Source: an uncultured bacterium (GTDB taxonomy: Bacteria; Cyanobacteriota; Vampirovibrionia; Gastranaerophilales; Gastranaerophilaceae). Taken from it: a DNA stretch of 64,000 bases. Where the stretch lies: the NCBI GenBank assembly GCA_902777605.1, contig CACYUI010000001.1, forward strand, positions 124,001-188,000, given 5' to 3'. The notes below the pieces were generated by a model that did no database searches, was not told the DNA's origin, and saw only the letters and a list, made by a program, of their open reading frames with translations. A program made the position numbers and the translations under genes. This document shows, one piece after another, positions 1 through 9,254 of this stretch (positions are counted from its first letter, which is position 1; every line of letters begins with the position of its first letter).

Positions 1-1157
1 GCCATTACAAGAACTATACTACCAATAACTAAAAGCATTATAGGTTCAATCATTTTTGTAACGGTATCAATAATCCCATCTAAAGTCTTATCTAAGAAAT
101 TAACACCTTTATCAAGCATGTCACCTAAACGACCAGATTGCTCACCGGTTGCAATCATAAACAAAAGCATTTTAGGAACTACTTTTGTTGACCTTAGAGC
201 TTGTGACACTTGCAAACCTTGTTGAACTTTTACTATTGCACTACTCATTTTATTCCTTAAAACTGAATTAGTAAGTGTGATAACTGCAAGGTGTAAGCAA
301 TCAACAATCGGAATACCTGCATCATAAGATACACTCATAACTGACATAAAGTTTGAATAATTAGAATACAATATTAAGTTATTTAACAAAGGCACTTTCA
401 AAACAAATTTATCCATTACCTCTCTTGCTGGTTTCCAGTTTATAAACATATATATTAGTGCAACAACCGCTATTATAAAAATAGGAATTGTAAACCAATA
501 TTCTTTCAAATAATCCCCTGCATTTATCATTATTGAAGTAATAAGCGGAAGTGCCTTATCCTGTTGTTCAAACATATCTTTAAAAGCAGGAAAAACGAAT
601 ATCAACATAACAAGAGATATTATAAATGCCAATACTACAACAAAAGCAGGATACATAAGTGTTCCAATAACTTTTCCTTTTATGTTGGCTTGCTTTGTTA
701 ATAGATCTTTGATACGACCTAAAGTTTTTTCAAGTTCACCGGCTTCCTCACCAGCCTTTACAAGACCTATAAATATATATCCAAATACATTAGGAAATCT
801 TGCAAGTGTGTCAGCAAAAGTTGAACCACCCATAATTTGAGTTTTTAAAATTTTTGACATGTTCCTTATTTTTTTCTTAGCAGCCTCCTGCTCCATAAAC
901 ATTAAAGATTCGACCGCAGGAATACCGGATGTTAACAGTATTTGCAAAGTTGATATAAAATCTATTTTTTCACTTAGTGATAAAGAAGAAATAACACCTT
1001 TTTGCTTTGCTTTTGCATCACTGTACTCTGTTATTTGAGTTGGAACAAGCCCCATTCTTCTGACCACATCTCTTGCATCTTTTAAATCAGAAGCCGTAAC
1101 CTCTCCTGTTACAATCTGTTTTCCTTGTTTTAAAGCTTTATAACTATATATTGGCAT
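1..1157 (-). CDS. pilC: Type IV pilus / type II secretion inner-membrane platform protein (PilC/GspF family), 3' end outside window
   Basis: Polytopic inner-membrane platform protein that couples the assembly ATPase to pilin or pseudopilin polymerisation. Translation from the ATG at 1157 gives MPIYSYKALKQGK, a typical GspF/PilC N-terminus. It continues through two T2SSF-type cytoplasmic domains, each with conserved glycines (LLTSGIPAVESL, SVSYDAGIPIVDCL) and the FxxTLAxFPNVFGYIFIGLVKAGEEAGEL signature, separated by hydrophobic segments. About 385 codons are present and the C-terminus lies beyond base 1. It starts 24 bases after the ATPase stop, so it is last of the visible pilus operon. PilC and GspF cannot be told apart from this fragment. 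Confidence 0.9.
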   Translation of the reverse strand, partial: MPIYSYKALKQGKQIVTGEVTASDLKDARDVVRRMGLVPTQITEYSDAKAKQKGVISSLSLSEKIDFISTLQILLTSGIPAVESLMFMEQEAAKKKIRNMSKILKTQIMGGSTFADTLARFPNVFGYIFIGLVKAGEEAGELEKTLGRIKDLLTKQANIKGKVIGTLMYPAFVVVLAFIISLVMLIFVFPAFKDMFEQQDKALPLITSIMINAGDYLKEYWFTIPIFIIAVVALIYMFINWKPAREVMDKFVLKVPLLNNLILYSNYSNFMSVMSVSYDAGIPIVDCLHLAVITLTNSVLRNKMSSAIVKVQQGLQVSQALRSTKVVPKMLLFMIATGEQSGRLGDMLDKGVNFLDKTLDGIIDTVTKMIEPIMLLVIGSIVLVM

Positions 1158-1181
1158 TAAAAACCTCTATTCTTGTTTGCA

Positions 1182-3227
1182 TCATTCATTAGCATAGCCT
1201 AACACTCTGATGAATTCACTGCTTGTAGTATTTCCATTTATTATATGCTGAAGGCAAGATACTTTCAATGTTTGCATACCACTCCCCACAGCGGCTTCTT
1301 CTATTTCTATATCATGCGCACCTTGCGCTATCAATCGTTTAATTTCTCTTGTTATAGGCATAATTTCATAAATACCTATACGACCAGAATAACCTAAATA
1401 ACCACACTCTTTACACCCCTTTTTTCTATACAGCTTTGTTTTTAATAATTCTTGTTGCTTTTCTGGATCTGTCGTTATATGTTTTACTTCTTCCTCTGTC
1501 GGGAAATATGCTTCTTTACAGTTATCGCAAAGCTTTCTTACAAGACGCTGAGCAATGACTCCTGTTAATGTTGAAGAAACAAGATAATCCTTTGCTCCCA
1601 TTTCGATAAGACGAGTAACGGTCGCGGCTGCAGAGTTTGTGTGGACGGTACTGAGCACCAAGTGACCTGTAAGAGCAGCAGAAATAGCAACTTCTAATGT
1701 TTCAAAGTCACGAATTTCACCAATAAGTATTATATCAGGGTCCTGTCTTAATATTGCTCTCATACAAGATGCAAAAGTAATATCAGCTTTAGGATTAACC
1801 TGAGATTGGTTTATTCCTTCTAACTTAATTTCAATAGGGTCTTCAATTGTTGTAATATTAACATCTTCTTTATTCAATGACTTTAATATAGTGTACAAAG
1901 TTGTAGTTTTACCAGAACCTGTCGGACCTGATGTAAGAATTATACCATTTGGACATTGTACCATATCATGAATTTTCTCAATATCTTCTTCTGATGCACC
2001 TGCAATAACCATCTTTTCGCCTGATGTTTTTAAACTAACCGCAGGAGCCAAAATACGAATTACAACTTTTTCTTTTCCTGATACAGGGAGAGTATTTATA
2101 CGAAAATCGTACATCCTGTCATTATATTTTATAGAAAATGTACCGTCTTGAGGGCGTCTGTGTTCGGCGATATTCATTCTTGCCAAAACTTTAAAACGAG
2201 TAATTACAGCTTGTTCTATGCTTCCGGGAATTTCGAGAACTTTTTTTAGAATACCATCAGCACGGACACGCACTACATAATAACTCAACCTAGGCTCTAT
2301 ATGTATATCTGAAGCTTTTGCATCAATTGCATCAGTAATAATTTTATAAACAAATTTAGCAACATTACCACTTGCATCCTGAAGCTCTTTTTCAACTTGC
2401 GCCCATAAAGATTCTTCACTATTATACTGGGCAGACTCTTCTTCAATACTTTGAATAATTCTTTCAGTTTCTTTTGCCTTTAGTTCAGTTTTCTTTTGTA
2501 TATGATATTCTTTTATATAATTTTCATAATCAATTGTGGATATACAATAAACATTAAGCGAGCGACCTGTAGACAATGAAATTTCACGAATCGTATATTT
2601 ATCATTCGGGTTTACCATTGCTACGGCCAGTTTATTATTTTCCATTGAAAGTATTACGGTTTTTTTCTTCTCTACAAAATCATCAGGAAGCATTTTTAAC
2701 ATAGTTTTGTCAACAACAATTTCTGACTTACTTATAACTTTGCACCCATATTTTTTCTTTAGATAAGAATATATCCTATCTTGAGATAAAAACCCTTTTG
2801 AGAAAAACACAGCATCTAAAGCCACATTATCCTTTTCAGATATTGCTTTAGCTTCTTTTAATTGTTCTGAAGTTAGCCAACCAATAGAAACAAGCATTTC
2901 TTCTGCAGATGGTTCTGCAGATGAATCGTCTGGTGTATTAACATTATTATTCTCTTGCGCACCTTGACCAGATATTGACTGGAAAACTTCACTAAACTCG
3001 TTTGCACTTATTGGTATAAATTGAGGAGTAAATCCATTAAATTTTTCCTGAATAATAGAAATAATTTTGTCTTTATTTTCTGAATTTTCTTTATTTAAAA
3101 TAACATAAAAATTATTTTGTCTTTTATCAACTGGAATAAAACCTGATGTTTTCATCAGGTTTAATTCAAAATTTTTTACAAATTCTTTGCGAATACTACT
3201 TTTTAATTTTTCCAGTTGATTAGACAT
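1182..3227 (-). CDS. pilB: Type IV pilus assembly / type II secretion ATPase (PilB/GspE)
   Basis: Cytoplasmic hexameric AAA-like ATPase that powers pilin extension. Of 681 residues, about 107-165 resemble the T2SSE N-terminal domain. The ATPase core carries Walker A GPTGSGKTT near residue 431, the Asp/His-box region (TIEDPIE, QVNPKADITFASCMRAILRQDPDIILIGEIRD) and a C-terminal four-cysteine zinc site (LCDNC near 566, GCKECG near 602). That zinc site is typical of PilB/GspE and absent from retraction ATPases. The N-terminal 100 residues are poorly conserved and polar. It sits 5 bases after the secretin gene and 24 before pilC, in one operon. Length is in the usual range. Confidence 0.93.
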   Translation of the reverse strand: MSNQLEKLKSSIRKEFVKNFELNLMKTSGFIPVDKRQNNFYVILNKENSENKDKIISIIQEKFNGFTPQFIPISANEFSEVFQSISGQGAQENNNVNTPDDSSAEPSAEEMLVSIGWLTSEQLKEAKAISEKDNVALDAVFFSKGFLSQDRIYSYLKKKYGCKVISKSEIVVDKTMLKMLPDDFVEKKKTVILSMENNKLAVAMVNPNDKYTIREISLSTGRSLNVYCISTIDYENYIKEYHIQKKTELKAKETERIIQSIEEESAQYNSEESLWAQVEKELQDASGNVAKFVYKIITDAIDAKASDIHIEPRLSYYVVRVRADGILKKVLEIPGSIEQAVITRFKVLARMNIAEHRRPQDGTFSIKYNDRMYDFRINTLPVSGKEKVVIRILAPAVSLKTSGEKMVIAGASEEDIEKIHDMVQCPNGIILTSGPTGSGKTTTLYTILKSLNKEDVNITTIEDPIEIKLEGINQSQVNPKADITFASCMRAILRQDPDIILIGEIRDFETLEVAISAALTGHLVLSTVHTNSAAATVTRLIEMGAKDYLVSSTLTGVIAQRLVRKLCDNCKEAYFPTEEEVKHITTDPEKQQELLKTKLYRKKGCKECGYLGYSGRIGIYEIMPITREIKRLIAQGAHDIEIEEAAVGSGMQTLKVSCLQHIINGNTTSSEFIRVLGYANE

Positions 3228-3232
3228 AATAT

Positions 3233-5128
3233 TTATAAACTATCTGCGACACTTCCTTCGCCATCGTTAATAATTTTTGGAGTAATCATTATGACAAGTT
3301 CACTCTTAGTTTTTGTTGTAGAAGAAGATCTGAATGCCGCTCCTATTATAGGTAAGTCACCTAATACAGGTATTTTTTGTACAACTTTTTGATCCGTTTC
3401 TTGAATTAAGCCACCTATTACAAGAGTTTCACCATCTTTAATTCTTACATTTTTCAAGTCCAAATTTCTTCTGCTTAAAAGCGTTGCAGCAATATCTCTA
3501 TCACCGGTTTCACTTAGAGTAGTAACTTGACCGGCTTCAGTTGCATACTCAGGCTTAATATTCATTGTTACATAACCATCAGGAGATATAAATGGTGTCA
3601 ATGTAACCTTAATACCCTTATCTTCGCCTATTGTATATGTCCTTTGAACAGTACCAGTCGCACCTATACCATTAGAAGAAGATGATAAGAATTCAGATGT
3701 TACCTTTTCTACATAATCTTGAGTTAAATCAATAACAGATTCTTGTCCGTTTGTTATCAACAATTTTGGATTAGCAAGGACTCTTGCTTTTCTATTTTCA
3801 ATCAAATAACTCATCTGCCATGAAATATAAGAACCTCTGAATGGATTTTGAGTTTTATAAGGAGTTTCTTGATAAGTAGCAGGATGCCAAGTACCGTCTG
3901 CAGCTTTATACCCAGGTTCAAAATGATGGTCTATAACATCATACCAAGTCCCATATGGAGTAGTTGGTCTGCCGCCTGATGTTTTTCCGTTACTAAAGCT
4001 TACCCCCCAATTTTCAGAGTAAACTTGCCAGTTGTTTTGAAACTCTTTGCTGCCTTCTTCATTCAATTCAACAATTGACATTTCCAAATAAGCTTGAGGT
4101 TGCTTAACATCATTCATTTTAATAAATTTTTCAATCATTTGAGCTTGAGCCTCAGATCCACCCATCAAAGTAACAACACCTCTTTGGGTATAATATGCTA
4201 TTGAAAGATTCTGAACATCAAATGCTGATGGAGCAGAACCAATCGCTGACTGCGATACTGAGCAAGCAACTACACCTTCTCCGAGCTTTATTCCGCCACC
4301 AGACGAACCCTCAGCATCAGCAGCACCACCTGTAATAATTCCAGCAGCGCCTCCTGTACCTATTCCAGGCATAGGAGAAGATTCTCCCTCCTCTTTAGAA
4401 GAATCTTTATCTGCAGATTCCGCGCCTCTTGACGGCAATAACATGTTACATATCATATCAGCCATTTCAGCCGGAGTTGTATGGTTTACCGCAAAATTTC
4501 TTGTAATCGGTTCTCTATCAAACTGCGCTATAATTTTTTCAACTATAGCTGCATCCGATGGCATACCAAATATTATCACTTCATTTGTTGCAGAATTTAC
4601 TGTTGCTGCATCAATGCTGGACATTCCCGGTTTTTTCATTCCAAAAACATTCTTGTTTAAGAAATCGGCTATTTTTGCCGCACTAACATATTTAATAGGA
4701 AATACCATCATTTCTTGCTTCGAAAAAGCCGCATTATCTGCACTATCTTTTGCCACAACAATTAATGTGTTATTTTGAGTATAATAATTTAGACCTGCTA
4801 TCTGCAATACCAAATTGAATGCATCATTTATAGGCATGTCAACTAAGTCGAGAGTAACTTTTCCAGATACAGAGGTATGGAACACCACATTCATTCCTAC
4901 TTTATCAGCAAACATTCTTAGAACTTGCTTAACATCAGAATCTCTCAAACTTAAATTTATTTTTGCATTACTATTGGTCAAGCGTACATCCGTATTTATC
5001 GAAGTTTTTGACGGCGAAGAAGTATAATTACTGTATGCACCATAGGTGTTTGCAGCCATAACAGAAGATGATGTAAAAGCTAACAACATAGCTGCAGATA
5101 ATAACTTCTGTATAGTATTATATTTCAT
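3233..5128 (-). CDS. Secretin (PilQ/GspD-type outer-membrane pore)
   Basis: Outer-membrane multimeric channel for the pilus or secretion machine. The 631-residue protein has a signal peptide (about 1-25, ending SSVMAAN), an STN-like domain (about 55-110, LRDSDVKQVLRMFADKVGMNVVF), N-domain repeats, and a C-terminal secretin domain from about residue 430 with the VANPKLLITNGQ and VPVLGDLPIIGAAFR signatures. A Gly/Ala/Ser-rich insert (about 250-280) interrupts the N domains. Its start codon overlaps the upstream gene by four bases, indicating translational coupling. Classification as PilQ or GspD is unresolved; the neighbours fit either system. Confidence 0.92.
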   Translation of the reverse strand: MKYNTIQKLLSAAMLLAFTSSSVMAANTYGAYSNYTSSPSKTSINTDVRLTNSNAKINLSLRDSDVKQVLRMFADKVGMNVVFHTSVSGKVTLDLVDMPINDAFNLVLQIAGLNYYTQNNTLIVVAKDSADNAAFSKQEMMVFPIKYVSAAKIADFLNKNVFGMKKPGMSSIDAATVNSATNEVIIFGMPSDAAIVEKIIAQFDREPITRNFAVNHTTPAEMADMICNMLLPSRGAESADKDSSKEEGESSPMPGIGTGGAAGIITGGAADAEGSSGGGIKLGEGVVACSVSQSAIGSAPSAFDVQNLSIAYYTQRGVVTLMGGSEAQAQMIEKFIKMNDVKQPQAYLEMSIVELNEEGSKEFQNNWQVYSENWGVSFSNGKTSGGRPTTPYGTWYDVIDHHFEPGYKAADGTWHPATYQETPYKTQNPFRGSYISWQMSYLIENRKARVLANPKLLITNGQESVIDLTQDYVEKVTSEFLSSSSNGIGATGTVQRTYTIGEDKGIKVTLTPFISPDGYVTMNIKPEYATEAGQVTTLSETGDRDIAATLLSRRNLDLKNVRIKDGETLVIGGLIQETDQKVVQKIPVLGDLPIIGAAFRSSSTTKTKSELVIMITPKIINDGEGSVADSL

Positions 5129-5784
5129 TTTCTTTCTCCTCCAAACTTTTTACCTAAATTGGAAACATCATTAATATTTACTGTCCCTTCTGTTAATATT
5201 TCACCAATACCGGCTTTAAATGTATTGGCACCCAGTTTAACAGTAACACTATCTTTTTCTATATCCAACACTTTATAATTATTAACAACATCGCCTTTTT
5301 TAACCAAGTAGTCATTACCCTCAATATTAAGTATTGCTGATGGGCTGTATTTATCATAAAGAATTCCTGAAACGATCGTATCCATAATTCTTGCTGCATC
5401 AGAACCTTCGCTTATAACCTCAGGTGGAGCGATAAGCTCAAATGCCGGCAAAGAATTATCTACGGAAGAACTTCCTTCTATATTTCTATACGGCAAAAAC
5501 GGATTTTTTTTGACAGTTCCTGCCGGAATCGATATCAAATCTTTTTTTGCATTACTTGTAGCTGCGATAGGATTAACAAAGGAAATTAAACCGTTATCAG
5601 ACTCATCACAATTTAATTTGTTAGTTGTTATAACAGCTACAACAGAAATAAAAACAAAAAAAACACAGAACAAAGGTACCACTGTTCTTACACTTCTTTT
5701 TTGCGTAACCTTTGCTATAAGCTCATCTGTTGTTAAATTTGCGATGTTCAAACCACCGCGTTTTTCCTTCACATAATTATGCAT
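5125..5784 (-). CDS. Periplasmic pilus/secretion accessory protein, PilP/GspC-like
   Basis: First gene visible in the pilus/secretion operon. The 219-residue protein has a short cytoplasmic N-terminus, one membrane segment (about 37-56, VVPLFCVFFVFISVVAVITT), then a periplasmic region. That region contains KNPFLPYRNIE and a beta-rich C-terminal domain (IVSGILYDKYSPSAILNIEGNDYLVKKGDVVNNYKVLDIEKDSVTV), the pattern of PilP and GspC HR domains that bind the secretin. Inferred role: linking the inner-membrane platform to the secretin encoded just downstream with a 4-base overlap. The family call rests on pattern and context, not on a clear full-length match. Confidence 0.65.
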   Translation of the reverse strand: MHNYVKEKRGGLNIANLTTDELIAKVTQKRSVRTVVPLFCVFFVFISVVAVITTNKLNCDESDNGLISFVNPIAATSNAKKDLISIPAGTVKKNPFLPYRNIEGSSSVDNSLPAFELIAPPEVISEGSDAARIMDTIVSGILYDKYSPSAILNIEGNDYLVKKGDVVNNYKVLDIEKDSVTVKLGANTFKAGIGEILTEGTVNINDVSNLGKKFGGERK

Positions 5785-5970
5785 ATTCTTAACTTCTATA
5801 TTTAGTCTCTCATTTAATAATAAATATACTATATAAATATAAAACTTTAAATCGTATATTTATACCATAAAAATAAAATTTCTATATTTATATGAATATA
5901 TTCTAACCTAATATAATCATATCATATTTTATAAATATGGCAATATGTTAACAAGCTATGAGTTTTAAAA

Positions 5971-6564
5971 TCACTCATCAATATATTGTACGAAAACATA
6001 TGCATTGACATCAAGAGATCCGAAAACAATTTTTAAAAAATTTTCATTATATGGTAATAACTTTACAAAATTTATACTCTTTGAATCAAAATCATCATCA
6101 GTAACATATGCCGGCACCCTTCCCATAAATGTATGTGCTTGATAAAATGCTAAGTATATATTATTGGTTTCATCCTTTTCCATATATACATTATAAAAAC
6201 CCGACTCTAGAACAGTATTATCCACTATTATTTTCACAGGAATATTAAGCAGTTGTCCTTCTGTTTTATTTGTAGATTTTAACTCGTCTTGTGATAATAT
6301 TTCGCTTTGAGGATCTAGTGCATTATGCAAACTTGTTCCACCACCGCTAATTTTTTTTATCTTTTTCTTTCGTTTTTTTTCTTCTTTTTGTTTTTTATTA
6401 CCTTCTATTACTTTAATAGCTTCTTCGAACTCTTTATTTGTAATAGCTTTTTGTCCGTCCCAAGCATTATCAACTCCTACATAGCTATCAAAAAAGTCAT
6501 CAGAATACGCTACAGAAATACTAAAAAAAATAAACAATGTTAAAATTAAAAACTTTTTAGCCAT
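5971..6564 (-). CDS. Exported protein of unknown function
   Basis: No family recognised. The 197-residue product begins with a clear signal peptide (MAKKFLILTLFIFFSISVAYS), so it is exported. A very basic block (about 56-71, KQKEEKKRKKKIKK) is followed by a C-terminal half that looks like a compact beta-rich domain (IPVKIIVDNTVLESGFYNVY ... YLAFYQAHTFMGRVPAYV). It is divergent from the TPR gene at 6670 and separated from the pilus operon by 186 AT-rich bases with nothing recognisable in them. It could be a periplasmic partner of the TPR protein or pilus, but nothing proves this. Confidence 0.6.
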   Translation of the reverse strand: MAKKFLILTLFIFFSISVAYSDDFFDSYVGVDNAWDGQKAITNKEFEEAIKVIEGNKKQKEEKKRKKKIKKISGGGTSLHNALDPQSEILSQDELKSTNKTEGQLLNIPVKIIVDNTVLESGFYNVYMEKDETNNIYLAFYQAHTFMGRVPAYVTDDDFDSKSINFVKLLPYNENFLKIVFGSLDVNAYVFVQYIDE

Positions 6565-6618
6565 AATATTAATATATAACTAAAATCTCATCAAAGTAAA
6601 TGATTTATGTAAAATATC

Positions 6619-6647
6619 TTTCAATTTTCATACCAATAATGTATAAT
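6619..6647 (+). promoter_or_regulatory. Predicted sigma-70-type promoter of the TPR gene
   Basis: A perfect -10 box TATAAT (6642-6647) lies 17 bases after a weak -35 TTTCAA (6619-6624). It sits 22 bases upstream of the ATG at 6670, with AGAGAG in the leader as ribosome binding site. Confidence 0.5.
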
Positions 6648-6669
6648 ATAAAGATAAAAGAGAGATAAT

Positions 6670-8328
6670 ATGTATTTTAGTTCCAATATATTAATCATAA
6701 TTGTAGCTTTTGCAATAGCAGCTATTGCAATATATGTACTTTATTCTATCATCCTATTTCAAGGCATCTCAAAGGGTGATGAGCTGCAATTATCAACAAA
6801 AAACATATTAGACCAAGTTGATATTTTATATTCAAAAGGGGAATATCCGTTGGTCGAATTACTAGGGATAAAATACCTCGATAGAGTCCCTGGACATGTA
6901 GATGTAAGAATTTATGTTGCAAAAGCTTTTTACGAAGATAAGAAGTACAATCAAGCTATAAAACACGCGCAAATAGTATTAAAAAAACGACCTAATAATA
7001 TTGAAACACACAAAGTTCTTGGAAATTGTTATATAAAAAAACAAATGTATATAAAAGCAATTCGCGAATATGAATTTATATACGAAAAGGACAAAACAAA
7101 TAAAGATGTAATAAGAACATTAGCAGAGTTGTATACTGATACTGAACAATTATACATGGCTATTGGTGCTTATGGCTTACTTGTAGAACAATTGACATCA
7201 GACGATGAAATAGCAGATGTTCAATCTATAATTGCCGAATTGAATGTAGAAGCGCATGACTATCCTGCAGCATTTGAAGCATATAAATCTCGCCTTGGAA
7301 TTTACCCTAAAGATGTACAAACTAACCACAAATTAGCAGAATTGTACATAAAAATTGGAAATCATCAAATTGCCATTGAAACTTTGATGTACATGCTAAG
7401 TTTCGTAACAGACCCAAAAGAATTACATTGGATATATAGTACATTAATTGATCTTTACGAAGAAACCGAAAATTGGGAAAATGCAATAGAATATGCAGAA
7501 AAACTTATGGAAATTCAAGGTTCTGACAAATTTAAATTAAGAGATAGGATTGCCGGTTTTAATATAAAACTTGGAAGATTGTCTGATGGAATATTAATTT
7601 TAGAAGATTTGGCAATGATGAGCCAAAATAGTTTTGAAATTACTTCCGAATTAGCAAATGCCTACATAAATAATAAAGAATATCAAAAAGCATTGGATAG
7701 ATACACTATTTTGTTAGATAAAGCTGTACCAAAGGAAGCAAAACAAATCAATTTATTAATTTGTGATTTATATATTACATGGGCATTAAACATGCGCGAT
7801 GAAGGCAAATTGGACGAATCCTATGAGTTCTTAAAAAGCGCAACTTCTTACAATCCTTTAAACTCTGAAATATATTACAATATAGCTATCAATGATTGCA
7901 TAAGAAAAGATTACAACAGTGCAGTTGAATCTATACAAAAAGCTTTGGAATACGACAAAAATAATGAAAATCATGTAAAATACCTGCTTTTATTAGCAGA
8001 TGCACACCATCAATTAGGAAATTTCTTTGAGGAAAAGAAATCCTTAAATGATTTATTGAATATAGATGATAAAAATGCCGAAGGGTTATTAAGAGTAGGT
8101 ATGATATATTTTGCGCAACACGATATCAAGAATGCTGAAGAGACCTTAAAAAAAGCTATCATGTATGCTCCAGACATGATTCAAGCAAAATTTAATCTTG
8201 CATTAATATATGAGAATAGCAACAAAGATAAAGCAAAGGAATTGTATATGGAAATTCTTGAGCAAGATCCTGCACATACAGAAGCAAAACGAGCTCTTAC
8301 AGAACTAACTTCCGGAGATAATATCTAA
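6670..8328 (+). CDS. Membrane-anchored tetratricopeptide repeat protein
   Basis: The 552-residue protein has an N-terminal membrane anchor (about 7-29, ILIIIVAFAIAAIAIYVLYSIILF) followed by roughly a dozen TPR units, for example VRIYVAKAFYEDKKYNQAIKHAQIVLKKRPNN and LLRVGMIYFAQHDIKNAEETLKKAIMYAPDM. TPR arrays are scaffolds, so a role in assembling a membrane or envelope complex is likely, but the partner is unknown. The layout resembles LapB/YciM (N-terminal helix plus TPRs), but no C-terminal rubredoxin-type metal site is present. Its stop codon overlaps the stop of the convergent gene at 8325. Confidence 0.8.
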   Translation: MYFSSNILIIIVAFAIAAIAIYVLYSIILFQGISKGDELQLSTKNILDQVDILYSKGEYPLVELLGIKYLDRVPGHVDVRIYVAKAFYEDKKYNQAIKHAQIVLKKRPNNIETHKVLGNCYIKKQMYIKAIREYEFIYEKDKTNKDVIRTLAELYTDTEQLYMAIGAYGLLVEQLTSDDEIADVQSIIAELNVEAHDYPAAFEAYKSRLGIYPKDVQTNHKLAELYIKIGNHQIAIETLMYMLSFVTDPKELHWIYSTLIDLYEETENWENAIEYAEKLMEIQGSDKFKLRDRIAGFNIKLGRLSDGILILEDLAMMSQNSFEITSELANAYINNKEYQKALDRYTILLDKAVPKEAKQINLLICDLYITWALNMRDEGKLDESYEFLKSATSYNPLNSEIYYNIAINDCIRKDYNSAVESIQKALEYDKNNENHVKYLLLLADAHHQLGNFFEEKKSLNDLLNIDDKNAEGLLRVGMIYFAQHDIKNAEETLKKAIMYAPDMIQAKFNLALIYENSNKDKAKELYMEILEQDPAHTEAKRALTELTSGDNI

Positions 8329-8495
8329 ACATCTTCAGGTATATAAATAACATTGTTTTCCAATATATTTAGTGTGTCAGAGAATGAATTCCCTCTTGCA
8401 ACCATATTTTGATATTCCCTTACAACAGATATAATATCATTTGATGATAGTTTTATTATTCTTCGATTTCCTTCATTATCAATTATTCTAGCCAT
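8325..8495 (-). CDS. Small protein of unknown function (56 aa)
   Basis: The chosen start (MARIIDNEGNRRIIKLSSND) has an AGGAGG ribosome binding site four bases upstream; an in-frame ATG 33 bases earlier lacks one. The product is soluble, with mixed charge and a likely helical middle (DIISVVREYQNMVARGNSFSDTLNILENN). No family is recognised. It is convergent with the TPR gene, the two stops sharing bases 8325-8328. Confidence 0.6.
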   Translation of the reverse strand: MARIIDNEGNRRIIKLSSNDIISVVREYQNMVARGNSFSDTLNILENNVIYIPEDV

Positions 8496-8632
8496 ATTGC
8501 CTCCTATACACATATAATATCGGCACATAATAACAAAAGTTTAGAAACATCATATTACTGTTTTAGAAAAAAGCTTTTTTATATGAACATGAATTATAAA
8601 ACATTAAGTTATGTAACAAATATTTAACTCTT

Positions 8633-8661
8633 TGAAATTCAATATTTATAACAAACTTTAT
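8633..8661 (+). promoter_or_regulatory. Bipartite GKCAATT-N14-WACTTTAT-like promoter element (upstream of candidate sRNA)
   Basis: TGAAATT (8633-8639) and AACTTTAT (8654-8661) are separated by exactly 14 bases. This is the spacing seen at six other sites in the window, though the left half matches only 5 of 7 positions. No gene starts downstream; a strong terminator follows about 75 bases later. Confidence 0.4.
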
Positions 8662-8666
8662 AAATA

Positions 8667-8758
8667 TATAGAGAGTACAATAAGACATTAACACAGTTAG
8701 ACACGAGCGAAAGAGAAAAAGAGAAATTAAGAACTTCCCCTTTCGGGAAGTTTTTTAT
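8667..8758 (+). ncRNA. Candidate small RNA
   Basis: Between a promoter-like element ending at 8661 and a rho-independent terminator (8732-8758) lies about 65 bases with no ATG and no ribosome binding site, on the plus strand where no gene follows. The body is purine-rich (GAGCGAAAGAGAAAAAGAG). The last bases lie antisense to the 3' end of aroQ. No known RNA family is recognised, and the exact 5' end is a guess. Confidence 0.4.
8732..8758 (+). terminator. Rho-independent terminator
   Basis: Stem AACTTCCC / GGGAAGTT with a five-base loop, followed by six T on the plus strand. The minus-strand side, where aroQ ends at 8755, is less T-rich, so the plus-strand transcript is the better client. Confidence 0.75.
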
Positions 8759-9186
8759 TTTAGATAATTAACAAGTCCCTCTAATGCCAGTGTATAACTC
8801 AGTTCCTTGAAACCTACAACTTGAGCAACACAAACACCTGAAATTAATGATGTGTGGCGAAATTCTTCTCTGGCATGAATATTTGTCATATGAATTTCAA
8901 CAGTCGGAATATTAACAGATGCTATTGCATCACGAATAACAACACTTGTGTGAGTATAACCACCTGCATTGATTAAAATTCCATCATAAATTCCTTTTGC
9001 AGATTGAATTTTATCTACAATTTCACCTTCGTGATTGCTCTGCCAAGCATCAACATCAACTCCAAATTCACGACCTTTTTGAATAACAGCATTTTCAATA
9101 TCACTAAGGGTAGTATTTCCATACTTTTCGGGTTCTCTTAAGCCAAGCATATTCAAGTTAGCACCGTTAATAAGTAAGATTTTCAT
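8755..9186 (-). CDS. aroQ: 3-dehydroquinate dehydratase, type II
   Basis: Catalyses the third shikimate-pathway step (3-dehydroquinate to 3-dehydroshikimate), in the cytoplasm. The 143-residue protein has the type II signatures INGANLNMLGLREPEKYG (catalytic Tyr region), INAGGYTHTSVVIRDA, and IHMTNIHAREEFRHTSLIS (active-site His and substrate-loop residues). Start chosen at the ATG at 9186, with GGAG seven bases upstream; the longer reading would need a TTG. Length is normal for type II enzymes. A prephenate dehydratase gene elsewhere in the window (34698) belongs to the same overall pathway. Confidence 0.95.
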   Translation of the reverse strand: MKILLINGANLNMLGLREPEKYGNTTLSDIENAVIQKGREFGVDVDAWQSNHEGEIVDKIQSAKGIYDGILINAGGYTHTSVVIRDAIASVNIPTVEIHMTNIHAREEFRHTSLISGVCVAQVVGFKELSYTLALEGLVNYLK

Positions 9187-9254
9187 AAAAAACTCCAAAA
9201 TTTACATTAACCATAATTTATTATACAATATAAATAACAGAATGAGAGGAAAAT

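Noticed and set aside
6325-6543. Open frame on the plus strand opposite the exported protein at 5971-6564
   Set aside because: Phe-rich composition from reading the Lys-rich strand backwards, no ribosome binding site; a shadow frame.
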